Source: Adineta steineri (taxonomy: Eukaryota; Rotifera; Eurotatoria; Adinetida; Adinetidae). From it: a DNA stretch of 64,000 bases. This document shows, in pieces, positions 13,071 through 23,175 of the stretch. Within the stretch, counting starts at the first letter, position 1; each line of letters opens with the position of its first letter. The translations under genes and the position numbers were made by a program. The stretch lies in assembly GCA_905250115.1 (NCBI GenBank), contig CAJNOI010000095.1, forward strand, positions 188,033 to 252,032, in the 5' to 3' direction. A model generated the notes under the pieces. The model saw only the letters and a program-made list of their open reading frames with translations. It was not told the origin of the DNA and made no database searches.

Positions 13071-13260
13071 CAGCCGCTGCCGCGCCGCGCCGCGATAGCC
13101 AAAAAAGATAAATTGCCGCTGCCGCGCCGCTACCGCCGCTTTACTTTTGAAAACCCACCGCGCCGCTACCGCGCCGCGATGATTCTCTAAAAAATCTGCC
13201 GCGCCGCTGCCGCTGCCGCCGTGGCGGTCGCGTCGCGGCAGCGGCAGCGGCAGCGGCAGC
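13071..13260. repeat. GC-rich subterminal repeats, right end
   Basis: Same GCCGCG/GCCGCT units as the left end. The inner part (13071-13220) has them in the same orientation as the left end. The outermost part (about 13235-13260) has GCGGCA units, the expected inverted orientation. A CCGCCGTGGCGG dyad marks the switch near 13218-13229. Confidence 0.8.
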
Positions 13261-13279
13261 GCCGCCATGGACATCTCTG
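13261..13279 (-). repeat. hAT right terminal inverted repeat
   Basis: Reverse complement of the left end with one mismatch. The outermost bases read CAGAGATGTCCAT on the minus strand. Confidence 0.93.
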
Positions 13280-13287
13280 GTGTGAAC
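13280..13287. repeat. 8-bp target-site duplication, right copy (GTGTGAAC)
   Basis: Exact repeat of 6692-6699. The NHL reading frame resumes with GGC at 13288. Confidence 0.95.
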
Positions 13288-13410
13288 GGCATTGCGGGTA
13301 GTACGTCGATGTTATTTAATACACCTTGTGCACTGGCTACCGATAATGAACTAAATTTATATGTAGCGGATATTTATAATAGTCGCATACAAAAGTTTGT
13401 TCATAATTAA

Positions 13411-13990
13411 TCGAATGTCTCATGTCTTTTTAAAAAAAATTAATGTTGTAGTGAGAAAGTTGCTTTCAAAGTTCATAATAAAAACATATTTGATCCTAAT
13501 TGAATCATTTCGCATCCTCAATTTATAAAACAACCATGAAGTCTTTGACATTAATATATTTATTTGATGTTTTTGTTTAAACTTCTTATTATCGCACTGA
13601 CATGTCTCGATACTTTATAATGAATTTAAACTATCATTATTTCTCTAGTATCCACAACTGAGAACTTATATATATATGGTTCATATATAGAGCAAAAAAT
13701 ACTATGTCAAGTATTCTATCCATTGATGGCTGATTAATGAGCAATTCAATTGAGTTTTAAATGAATTTAATGACTATTCAAAATGCCCTGATATAATCTC
13801 ATTTTTAACCCAGATTTCTAATTTTATCATTCATGCATACACGCTATTTCATTATCTTAGCTCATCAGTCACGCACATAGACTATTTCATTATCTTAGCT
13901 TTTTAGTCATGCATAAACTATTTTATAATCTGCACGAAATCATTAACGATATAAATAAGTTATCTTTTGCGTTTATTTTCATAAACGAGA
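13411..13990. other. Intergenic spacer
   Basis: A+T-rich. Contains a partly repeated motif around 13850-13925 (CTATTTCATTATCTTAGC, then similar copies). No gene seen. Confidence 0.6.
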
Positions 13991-14962
13991 ATGTCGACGG
14001 TTGCCGCTGCTTTGAATCTTTTTGTGAATTGGATAGATTATTCGTATGAAATTTTTGGTGTGATGACTATGATTTTGGGTACAATTGGCAATATGTGCAT
14101 CTGTTTTGCTTTTCTATGTATTCCGGCTTTGAAGAAACATCCAAACTCCTTGTTTATAATTGCCTCTGCAGTTGGTAGTCTCGTTTATATCAACGTTGGA
14201 CTATTTCCAGCTGTTTTTCAAGTATTGAGTGGCTCTAATCCAGTAAACAGATCATTATTTTTATGCAAAACAAATTTATGGTTAACTTATTCCAGTGGTT
14301 CTTTTAGTTTCATGTGCAATTGTTTTGCAGCTCTAGGTCAATATCTGATTACATTACCACAAGTTAGATGGCATCGATTAATTACGCATATCCGAGCTCT
14401 GTTAATGATCCTGTTTACAGCACTTGCCTGGCTTTCGATCTTTTCACCATTACTTATTAATTATACACTCGTTCCTGCATCGAGTACGACGTATAGTTGT
14501 ACTGCTATTACTATAATCGTTGCTTATGGTAACTATTGGGTTCTAGTAGGATATTATTTTATGCCAATGCTTCTAGTTGTCATTTTCTTTTCTCTCACTT
14601 GGTACAATCTAATGCGACTTCGAAGACGTGTTCGCAAGTTAGACGCCGCAGTAACTCGTATGATGCTCATTCAAATGAGTATTTTACTCACCAATGGTAT
14701 TCCATCGTCCAGCTTTTTTGTCTATTTTTTGGCTACTCTCTACTCTCCGAAAACAACTCTACAATGGATATATGAAGAACTTATTTTATATACTATCATT
14801 TTAACTACACTCATGACCAGCGGTACTTCTTTCTGGGTGTATCTCATTGCATCTAAAGCCTTCAGAAGACATATTAAAGAATTTCTTTGCCAATGTCAAA
14901 GATTCGTAAATCGAGTAAAGCCTATTTTCATTGTAGACAGAAGAAATAATGCAGTTAGATGA
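13991..14962 (+). CDS. Rhodopsin-like orphan 7TM receptor, single exon
   Basis: 323-aa seven-helix protein starting at the ATG at 13991. TM1 has GTIGNMCICFAF. The helix 3 end reads ALGQYLIT, so the DRY arginine is absent. A Cys before TM3 (FLCKTNLW) and one in loop 2 (YSCTAI) fit the class A disulfide. A basic stretch RLRRRVRKLD precedes TM6. The tail after TM7 is basic and Cys-containing (FLCQCQRF), so palmitoylation is possible. It has the overall style of the other orphan receptors in this window but low similarity to them. The ligand is unknown. It converges with the DEG/ENaC gene, with a 336-nt spacer that holds nothing recognisable. Confidence 0.8.
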   Translation: MSTVAAALNLFVNWIDYSYEIFGVMTMILGTIGNMCICFAFLCIPALKKHPNSLFIIASAVGSLVYINVGLFPAVFQVLSGSNPVNRSLFLCKTNLWLTYSSGSFSFMCNCFAALGQYLITLPQVRWHRLITHIRALLMILFTALAWLSIFSPLLINYTLVPASSTTYSCTAITIIVAYGNYWVLVGYYFMPMLLVVIFFSLTWYNLMRLRRRVRKLDAAVTRMMLIQMSILLTNGIPSSSFFVYFLATLYSPKTTLQWIYEELILYTIILTTLMTSGTSFWVYLIASKAFRRHIKEFLCQCQRFVNRVKPIFIVDRRNNAVR

Positions 14963-15298
14963 AATCTTCTGTACGAATTGTCATTTTACATAAATGTATG
15001 TCTTTGTCTAGAGTTTAAATAGTCTTGTAATAAATCACGTTCAATATCTTGTTTGTTTCATTTTTCGACGAGATGCGTTTATTGTGCATATAAAAAGCTT
15101 TAAAAAATAAAAAAAAGAAATATCTTGATCCATTTTACTCAATTATAAATGCAAACTATTTTGGAATGGGGAACATCAATGTACATTTTATGATCTCTTT
15201 AATTAGGTTAGTGATAGAAAGATATTTATTTAAGCATATAGAACGGCAAAAGAAAATATTTTGATGTTCATTGGTTAAATATAAGACGTTTTTAACTG

Positions 15299-16906
15299 TT
15301 AATCATTATTGAAAGCAACGACTGGCGTGACTTCAGTGTTTTGTGGACTATTCAAATGTAAAATGTGTTTGTACACAAGTCGGAAGATAAGTTCACCCAA
15401 TTCGATCATACTCAGTACGCTCAGACCAATCCATCTAGGTATGTATAAAGAAAATATATTTACAAAACACGAGGATGAATTTACTTACAAGCCTGACTGT
15501 CCACCAATAGAGGCAAATACATCAATGAGTGACAATGTCGCTACTTGTTTGTACTCGATAACATATTTACTACCGCATTGAATTTCAACTCTTAAGTAAT
15601 TCCGATCCATATAATAACTGAAATTTTGGGCAAAATCGTCAGGTAATAAGATGGTCGTGTTACTTCCATTTAATAGTGCTGCAGCCCACGTTGCCTTTTC
15701 CGTATCGGATGGAGCTGCTTGTGCACTTAAATCACTTGTGAAATCGGTATATTGACATTGCGAAGTACAATGAGAACACCAGGCGGTTTGTAATTGATCA
15801 CTGGCTGCCAGTTGTTGTTTAGCAGTGAATGCACATGAAAACTCATTAGTAAGTGGATTACAGATACGGGCAGACACGAGACTACCATTGAGTGCGAGAA
15901 CATTTCGTGTGAAGAATGGTATTGGAAGAATGCATGAACATTGTGAAAAGATATAGGCTAGTTCACACAACTCGTTACAGACCGACTCCGAATAGAGAAT
16001 GGAATCCGACACGTTTCTATTGGTAAATGTTGTCCTGTAGAGAGCACGCAAATCGCTGCTCACGTTGGATGTGCATTGACTATATGGTGCTGGAAGAAAT
16101 GTTTCTGAACTTTTACGATAAGTTATCAAATGAGATAAACCAGGCGCAAGAGCAAGACCATTCTCGATAGACAATGGAAATTCGTCGTTGTCATGTAAAA
16201 CTATATTGAGACCGATCATAAAATATGGAACAGGAAAATTAGATTCACGTGGTACATAAAATGTCATTTGAAGAGCTTCTCTCAAAAGAAGAGTATCACC
16301 GTAATCGGCTATTGTAAAAAACGGTGTTGATGTTTTCCAATTGAATGTAAAACAATTACCAAGAGCCGAAGTAAGTGAACGTGTAAATAAATTGGAACAA
16401 TCGATACCATTATACACACAACTAAGTAAAATATCACTTAGTTGAAATCCAATTGATGCGAGTTCCTCCGTTTGATTACGATTGAATAAATCGATCACGA
16501 GTGGTATAGCAAGTGAATCGAGTAAGTTCTGATTGTATGTTTTATTAGGTGAATATAATCGACTGACAAATGCAACAAGTGACGCATTCATCTTATCGAG
16601 TCGATACGGATTTGCATTGCAAACTGTAACAGCAGGAAAGGGCATTTTACGTTCAAGATTAATTTCAGTGGTTGTCTGTGTAGGATAAGTAAAGTATTCA
16701 ATAACCGATGAAATGACAAAAAAGAACATGAAACCAAAAGCAACTGTAAATATGGTAATCCAAAATAAACGATTGCAAGAAGAATAGGCACGACCAACAC
16801 TTCGTAATCCATGTGTTGAAGTTGAAAGAAGATAATCGACAATAATCGATCGACGACGTTGTTTAGAAATCGGTTTTGGTTGCGTTTCACCAACGATGCT
16901 TTCCAT
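15299..16906 (-). CDS. DEG/ENaC (ASC) sodium channel subunit, two exons
   Basis: Amiloride-type cation channel subunit of 517 aa. Exon 1 is 16906..15489, the intron 15488..15435 is 54 nt, and exon 2 is 15434..15299. The start is the ATG at 16906; the frame further upstream has no ATG. The cytosolic HG gating motif is at residues 32-33, TM1 at about 47-70, and a Cys-rich, glycosylated ectodomain follows. The splice restores the TM2 signature GGQSGLWIGLSVLSMIEL, including the G-L-S selectivity filter; without splicing the protein would end before the pore. Relatives include FMRFamide- and acid-gated channels, but gating here is not predictable. Confidence 0.93.
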
Positions 16907-18644
16907 TATTGAGAAATACACATTCAAATGAAAACATTGTGTTTCTTATAAGCGTAGTCATATTTTAATTATTTTTCTACTGTCTCGTTCGAAGCGATGA
17001 AATTAATGTAGAAAGTATTGTTGTCTAAGAAAACATATATACGTCGCTTTGTTTCCGATATGTTTACATACAAGAAGCTGAGCATCTCGTTTGTCAATAC
17101 GTATATTTTCAACAAACAAAAACATTTGAGAAAAAAAGAGTTCGGAGACAAATATTAGACTTTCATTACTATAGTTTGTTTTCATTCCTATCATTGATTA
17201 AAAACAAAAACTTATGTTCGTATATAATAAGTTTTTAGCACTTTTTTAAGAAGTAGGATAATGTCCATTCACTTAGGACAACTGAAATATATTCTAATTA
17301 TTTCATATAATCAAAGAATAAGAAATAATGACTGCTGCTACTAACTTAATGCTTCTTTGCGGATAGAAACGTTATTCAGAAGATTTTTTAACGAACATGA
17401 TGATTCATCGTTCACCCTTTGCTGTTCCTACTACTCTTCTTGAATCTGTTGTAAGTTACTTGATCTTAATGATGAAACATCATCTGTGGATCTATCCACA
17501 ATTTGTTTAAGTGAACATAAAAACGATGGAACTGTCAAACGCTTACGATATGAACATTTAATTATTCTATGCTAAATGTATTGATCTATGGTTAAATGTG
17601 TTCGATAGAGAAATTCTTTTTTCTAGCTGAAATCCATTGTTTTTATCGTCATTAGACTTCAAGTCAATGTCTAATCTGTCGTGATACACAAGCCGATTAA
17701 TATAGCAAACTTTCATCTATCTATCAGAAATTATTTTATTATGAATTATTTTTAGCTTTTCTTTTCTTTGTTCGCTAGTCGATCAAACATCTTTTAAATC
17801 AGAATAATCGAAAACTTTTCTCTGCAAATAATAAATCATAATCAAGAAACATCTTCAAAGTATGAGTATTCTAGTTCATCTATAACCTAAATCGATTGAC
17901 AAAATGATGACTTTATCAAAAGCAAATAAGTCTAAATTTCTCAAAACCAATAATGGATCTAGTTTACTTTCTAGATGAGTTATATTTTGCCAATGAATCA
18001 TTTCTTTGTTTAATAAACAGTAAAAAAACAAGAGAAAAAACTTTTCTAAAACATTAACAATGATGAACTTTGTTTTCAAGCAGAGAAAAGAAAAAAAAGA
18101 TCTGTATGAATATATTTGCTGTCGCACGTTTGCACTTTAAGCTTATAATCCAAGGTAACATAAAATAAATGTGCGTTTATTTTAATATGAATATATAATA
18201 TTATTTACATTCGTGCGAACACTAAATTCATCTCACATACTCAATATATTGTAGTAAACTTAGTTTATAATTATATATCTCTATTTATTTTTTGTATTGT
18301 AGGATGCAGTTGTGAGATGAAAATTTTTTTTATTTGTTGCGATAATTTGCTTTGAAATGCGATGAAAGAAAAATAAAAAAAAGTCGCTCTCAATTTCTTC
18401 ATATTTTATAAGTAATCTATACTATGTCTCTAACTTTATAACATATACAATTAAATAATCAAATAAGAGCGATGTAGATAGAAAAATTTATTTAAATAAA
18501 AAACTTTGTAATAAAAATCCATAGATTGTTCGAAATCATTTTAAAGTTACTATTTGTAAAATTTATGATTCAGTTTAATTTTTTTCACATGATAATATAT
18601 TCATAATTGATTCTATCAAAGACTTATTCATATAAAAATGTGTT
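16907..18644. other. Intergenic spacer, no gene recognised
   Basis: 1.7 kb of A+T-rich sequence. Several open frames on the minus strand (16969-17194, 17876-18127) are Lys/Phe/Ile-rich without domain signs. Confidence 0.55.
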
Positions 18645-19064
18645 TCATGAAACGGGAGTTATTCTTGCTGATTGTGCTTCATTATTAACTGCAGAATATC
18701 GTGGTGGTTCAGCGTAAGGTGGCGGTTGAACATTAGGCTGTGGTTGACTATACGGTGGTGGTTGATTATTCGATCTTATTTGATTATTACCTGGTGGCTT
18801 ATATCGATTTTCTTCTTGAGCCAAAGCCGCCATTTGCATTGCTGTAGGAATGTTATTTATTCTTCGTCTTTTCGTTTGTTTCACTTTGCAGTAGATCGAT
18901 ATTATCGTAGCAATTACAACGAGAACAACAAGACCCACTACAAGACCTATAGTCCCACCAACTGGCAGCGAACTACCATAACAACATCCACTTGAATAAT
19001 AATATCTTGCTGAACATGTAGGAATAATAACAGTCGATGTTAGAAATATAAAAATCGCTTCCAT
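18645..19064 (-). CDS. Small single-pass membrane protein with PPxY motifs (WBP1/VOPP1/Shisa-like)
   Basis: About 139 aa from the ATG at 19064. A signal peptide (MEAIFIFLTSTVIIPTCS) is followed by a very short Cys/Tyr/Ser lumenal part with a CC pair. A glycine/valine-rich transmembrane helix (about residues 36-60), a basic stop-transfer KQTKRRR, and a Pro/Gln-rich cytosolic tail with PPPYSQ and PPPYAE follow. PPxY motifs bind WW domains, for example of NEDD4-type ubiquitin ligases. The layout matches WBP1/VOPP1 and Shisa-like adaptors; which one cannot be decided. Single exon. Confidence 0.72.
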   Translation of the reverse strand: MEAIFIFLTSTVIIPTCSARYYYSSGCCYGSSLPVGGTIGLVVGLVVLVVIATIISIYCKVKQTKRRRINNIPTAMQMAALAQEENRYKPPGNNQIRSNNQPPPYSQPQPNVQPPPYAEPPRYSAVNNEAQSARITPVS

Positions 19065-20148
19065 TGACAAAAAATATTTTTTATTTAAATAAAGTATAGT
19101 ATAGAAAAAAAATCGGGGTATTTATTCTTTAGTGATGACGTCAATAGCGATGCACTCCTTCTCACATTTATTGAAACGAATTTGTATTTTTCTTCATTTT
19201 TTTTTATGCACGTCATCATTTTATGATTCACATGGCGGTGTAGGAATGAAATCTCTTTGCTTTCTGCCTACGAACAAAAAAAGAAATACATTAAAATGAA
19301 ACGAAGAAAGTCTTATTTATCGTAGTTTTTAATAAACTTAATTAGATCTATGTCATTTGGATTTTTCTAAATGCAATAATAAAAATTTGTGACATGATAA
19401 GAATTAATGGAATTATGTTGTCAATGACAACATTACTGCAGATAGAAAAGTCAGTATAATGCAGAACATAAAATAAACTAGGGTTCGTACCATGTTTGGA
19501 AAGTGCATAATATTTTGTATCATCATCATCATGAAAATGCTAATATGATATACAACGGAATAAATAGAATCGATATTTTATCGCATTATTTCATGACTAT
19601 ATACGAATGAAACTTAAAATAGCACTTGTACTACCGATAATCACTATAATTCGACTCACCATTAAATACCAATTTTGTATATTAAGCGTTAATATCAGCA
19701 TTGATGATTGTCATTTTTACAACGTCACTCATTGTATATTTATTAGGTGTGAGTGTAAATTTTAATATGATGAAATCTCAGTCAGTTTTATTTGTTATTT
19801 TATATCATTCAATCAATGAAAATAAATAAATATAGCGAATGTGATAGTGATGAATAACGTACATTTTTTTGAACTATTAATTACTTGTTTGAAATATCAG
19901 TACTAATCAAAGCAGAAGTGTTGAAAGAAAAAGTATTCTTAACTTTGCTGATTCCATATACTTAATGGACAGATAGTGCTTTTTTGTACCCTTTGAAAAT
20001 CAAGAAGCACACGACATAATCTTTGATTAAATCGAAATTCAATACTATTTCAACGCTTCTTCATGCAACTAGTATTATACAAACAAAGGAAAGTTGTGTA
20101 CTATAGCTAATGAGCATTGCACCTATTCGACTAAAATTAGACTGGGAT
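19065..20148. other. Intergenic spacer up to gap
   Basis: A+T-rich. A half copy of the GTG motif (GGTGTGAGTGTAAA) is at 19746. A minus-strand frame running out of the gap (20061-20148) has a short hydrophobic segment but stops quickly. Confidence 0.5.
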
Positions 20149-20248
20149 NNNNNNNNNNNNNNNNNNNNNNNNNNNNNNNNNNNNNNNNNNNNNNNNNNNN
20201 NNNNNNNNNNNNNNNNNNNNNNNNNNNNNNNNNNNNNNNNNNNNNNNN
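20149..20248. other. Assembly gap (100 N)
   Basis: Placeholder gap. The N-terminal half of the adjacent 7TM receptor is missing here. Confidence 0.99.
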
Positions 20249-20740
20249 TGTGATGATGCACAATGGAATTTTACATTGAATATGTGTGGTGATACAATTT
20301 GTTATTTTTCAAATAATGCAATATTAGCTGGATATGATTGGATAGTGAATACTGGATTACCAATTATGGCTATTATTCTAGGCAATATAATACTTGTCAT
20401 AAGAGTTATTAAGCAGAAAAATCGCCGACAACGAACTGTTTCATGGTCAAAGCAAAGACATATGACATTACAATTGATCAGTATTTCAAGTCTTTATCTG
20501 GTAACATGGCTACCGAGTATTATTATTGGTCTTTCACAACAGATAAATCCATCAGATTATTTATATGGAATTGGAGAATACATTGTATCAGATCTCACAT
20601 ATTTAGTCTGTCTTTTACTTCCATGGATGTCTCTTGGATTACTTCCTGATTTTAAAAAGTGGTTGTTAAAATTATTACGTCGTGTAAAAAAACCATCGAA
20701 CATAGTTGGAACAACGACACTAAAAACTCGACATAACTAA
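20249..20740 (+). CDS. 7TM receptor, C-terminal half only
   Basis: The frame enters from the gap with DDAQWNFT (extracellular loop 2). It continues through TM5 (GLPIMAIILGNIILVI), a basic third loop, TM6 (LISISSLYLVTWLPS), TM7 and a basic tail, and stops at 20738-20740. The TM6 region WSKQRHMTLQLISIS matches WKRDRRMILQLVTIS of the receptor at 30357, so the two are paralogs. Either the gap hides the first half or this is a fragment; the sequence left of the gap does not encode TM1-4 in this orientation. Confidence 0.75.
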   Translation, partial: CDDAQWNFTLNMCGDTICYFSNNAILAGYDWIVNTGLPIMAIILGNIILVIRVIKQKNRRQRTVSWSKQRHMTLQLISISSLYLVTWLPSIIIGLSQQINPSDYLYGIGEYIVSDLTYLVCLLLPWMSLGLLPDFKKWLLKLLRRVKKPSNIVGTTTLKTRHN

Positions 20741-21405
20741 AAAATTCTTATTAATATTTGTACATATTAGTAATGTGTTTGTTTAATTTTTTTTCCTTCT
20801 CTAATTATTGTTACTATGTTAGAAAATTTCAATAAAAATATGTAATAGTATTGAAAATCTAATGTACTTGTATTTAATCATGTTTTCATTTTCTGGATTG
20901 GTGAAGTTTTCGTGCAGAATCCTATAAGTTCAGAATATATATGACGAATGATTGATTTTCCTTCTTCTAGTTGGAAAATTCATTGATTTCAATATGAATA
21001 AGACATTTTTCTTTCATAATTTATTTACATTTGATTACTCCAATTGTGTTTTAGAAATTCTCTCAAATCGAGTTTTATATGTTTTTTGTATACTGTAAAA
21101 GTATACGAAGACATGAAAGATCACAAAAATATCAGGAATTTTTTTGTTGATTTTAATGGCACTTTCAGACAGATTAATCTTGAGTATGTGGGTATTTAAT
21201 GGAGAAGATATTCATATCCACGCTCATTATATTTACATATTAGTACCTTTCTTTATAGAAACTCTTTTCTATCAAAACGACACACGCATATGAAGTTACA
21301 AGAATAAATTTATTTAAAAGATATTAAAACGATAATTTTAGTGAATTAAAAAGAACATCAGTTAACACGCAATACGAATGTGAGTGGTATAATTGTAGTA
21401 CGTCA
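20741..21405. other. Intergenic spacer
   Basis: 3' flanks of two converging genes, A+T-rich. Contains one GTG-type inverted repeat (21181-21227). The duplicated segment starts at about 21287. Confidence 0.6.
21181..21227. repeat. GTG-type inverted repeat
   Basis: Left arm TGAGTATGTGGGTAT, right arm ATATCCACGCTCA, about 20-nt loop. First clear member of the dispersed family. Confidence 0.6.
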
Positions 21406-22647
21406 TCATTGATATAATAGAAGTGCAATATTATCGACATCACCATCATTGTCCGAACCTGCTACAAGTTTCATAGTCACTTGAACTATGAACGCACGGG
21501 CACCAACCGGTACAAGACCAGTAGCTTGTCGAAAGAGTAATGATGTTATATTATCACGATCTATAGCTAATACAGGTCCTAGAATGGTACTGTTGCCCAC
21601 ATTTTGATTGCTTTGATTTAAGAATGTTAACGACACTTGAGCATTATCATCTTGATATAAATAACCACCAATCCATGCAGAGAAATTAAACCTAACTTCT
21701 TGATTATCAATAAGACGAGCATTGATTGAAATAGTCATATTACCAGCTTGCCACATTGTAGATACAGCCGACCATCCACCATAGAAATGACATTTTCCAC
21801 GATTACTACAAAAAAAAGAATCTCAAAACAAATTATTTTTATACTTTTGTTTTACCTAGGTCCTGGACTAGTAAGCATTTGGTTTCCTCTGGAATCCCCA
21901 TAATACATTTGTACATTCGTTCCACTATGAGACCAATATGTTGGATATGTCAAACCGTTACCTGCTTCACATGGACCGGCCTCTGCATCACCATTTATTA
22001 CCCAATTGCCTTCCGATTCTAAATAAAAAAAAACTAAGATAAAAATCTTATTCAAAAAATATAATATCAGTACAATGTACCAGCTGCCATTCATTTGAAA
22101 AACTTACGCTTTATGTCTGTTTCTGTGCATTTATAATTTTTAACAGTCATATTAAAAGAAATATAGTTAGATGCTATAGAGTACTGAAATTCAAAAAAAA
22201 AGAAGTTTAAACATAACCGACTGTTAATAAAAATATTTCAATTACGAAGGGTATCAGAAGTTTCATTGATATATTTTTTGAAAGATTTCTTTTCTAAATA
22301 ACTTCTTACTAACCTGGTGGATTCCTTGTATCATCAGTAACCATCATAGTAATAACATTTATATTAACTATCATAGTACCATTATAATTTGATAAATCAC
22401 CAAACAGATCACAATTTGAAGTGGATTGTTGATATCTAGCTGCTTTACATTGAAATTTTGCTAAACAAGCTATTTGACATTCAAATATATTCGATACAAT
22501 GACAGTAGTAAATGGTAAACATGTTGTATTAACACAATGAAATTGCGAACCAGTCATTATAGACATATCTAATGAACGTATATTTTGTGCGCTGTATTGT
22601 TTCATAAGAACAAGACAAAGCAGTAAGAAAATTTTTATTACAAACAT
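21406..22647 (-). CDS. Secreted PAN/Apple-like plus beta-sandwich protein, copy A
   Basis: Three exons, 22647..22314, 22018..21856 and 21808..21406, phase-consistent, 299 aa. The signal peptide (VIKIFLLLCLVLM) is followed by a Cys-rich module with FHCVNTTC, FECQIACL and FQCKAARY, and with C near SNCDLF, the pattern of a PAN/Apple-type domain. The second half starts NWVINGDAEAGPC, a motif typical of secreted carbohydrate-binding-like beta-sandwich domains, and ends NDGDVDNIALLLYQ. The role is probably extracellular ligand or glycan binding. Its paralog at 27217-28337 has the same exon sizes (334, 163, 403/400). Intron 1 is 295 nt here, longer than in the paralog. Confidence 0.82.
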
Positions 22648-23106
22648 GACTATAATACTACTTCGAGCAGATGAAATAACGTTATAAATAGTGTTGCATT
22701 TCTCTTTTTCTATTTCTCTTTCTTATTCTATAACTAATATACATTAGTTTGATGAAAAATAGTGCTCATCTATTTTCTTCTTAGCCAAAAGTTAATTTGA
22801 AATTGATAAACGTCTTGTTTATTTCTATCGAAACAAAGATTTTTGTTTTTGGTGAAATTAAAAGAAGGTGATATGTGTCACTGGACAATCTATTTGATGT
22901 ATAGAATAATAGAAAGTTTTTTTAAAGAAATTTTATTTCATTTTTATGAGAATAAAAAAGAGAATATCGAACAGCTTTAAACTATGAATTCATTCACGTC
23001 TTATTTTCTTCTTCACTCTCACGCTAAAGAAAAATGAACGCATATTTGCACTTTTTTATTATATGACTTAAAATTCATGAAGGTTTCACTTTCTTGATAC
23101 AATGTG

Positions 23107-23175
23107 TTGACCGAAAATAAGGGGTGTGAGTGAGGATCTGAGATGATTCTGATACTCACTCTCAATTTCCAGTCA
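23107..23175. repeat. GTG-type inverted repeat with TTGACCG outer arms, copy A
   Basis: TTGACCGAAAAT, then GGGGTGTGAGTGAGGAT, loop, then ATACTCACTCTC and ATTTCCAGTCAA. The diverged homolog in unit B (28849-28920) pairs better. Confidence 0.72.

Larger units (their letters stand above)
6700..13279. mobile_element. Complete hAT DNA transposon, 6,580 bp
   Basis: The termini are inverted repeats. The left end begins CAGAGATGTCCAT, and the right end read on the minus strand begins the same, followed after one mismatch by GCGGC on both sides (18 of 19 matches). The element is flanked by the 8-bp duplication GTGTGAAC and lies in an NHL exon. About 200 bp at each end is extremely GC-rich, unlike the A+T-rich surroundings. 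It encodes one minus-strand transposase (7675-10602) with BED finger and hATC domain and no visible lesion. Perfect duplications, near-perfect ends and an open transposase point to a recent insertion. Confidence 0.95.
6254..13410 (+). pseudogene. NHL-repeat protein gene split by a hAT insertion, 5' incomplete
   Basis: The last exon of an NHL beta-propeller gene lies in two pieces, 6254..6699 and 13288..13410. The first piece begins after an AG acceptor at 6252-6253. It encodes successive NHL blades such as LYISDTGNNRVMRY and VYVADEDNKRIQFF, and the second piece holds LYVADIYNSRIQKF just before the stop. The two pieces are in the same frame when the transposon (6700..13279) and one copy of its 8-bp target duplication are ignored, with no other damage visible. 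As it stands the frame runs into transposon sequence and stops near 6753. The 5' exons are missing at the gap at 6024-6123. Extracellular NHL propellers usually bind proteins or carbohydrates; the partner is unknown. Confidence 0.9.

Noticed and set aside
13026-13292. Open frame through the right GC-rich array
   Set aside because: Low-complexity Pro/Leu/Arg/Ala translation of GCCGC repeats crossing the transposon end.
14536-14775. Second-frame open frame inside the 7TM gene
   Set aside because: Shadow of the real receptor frame.
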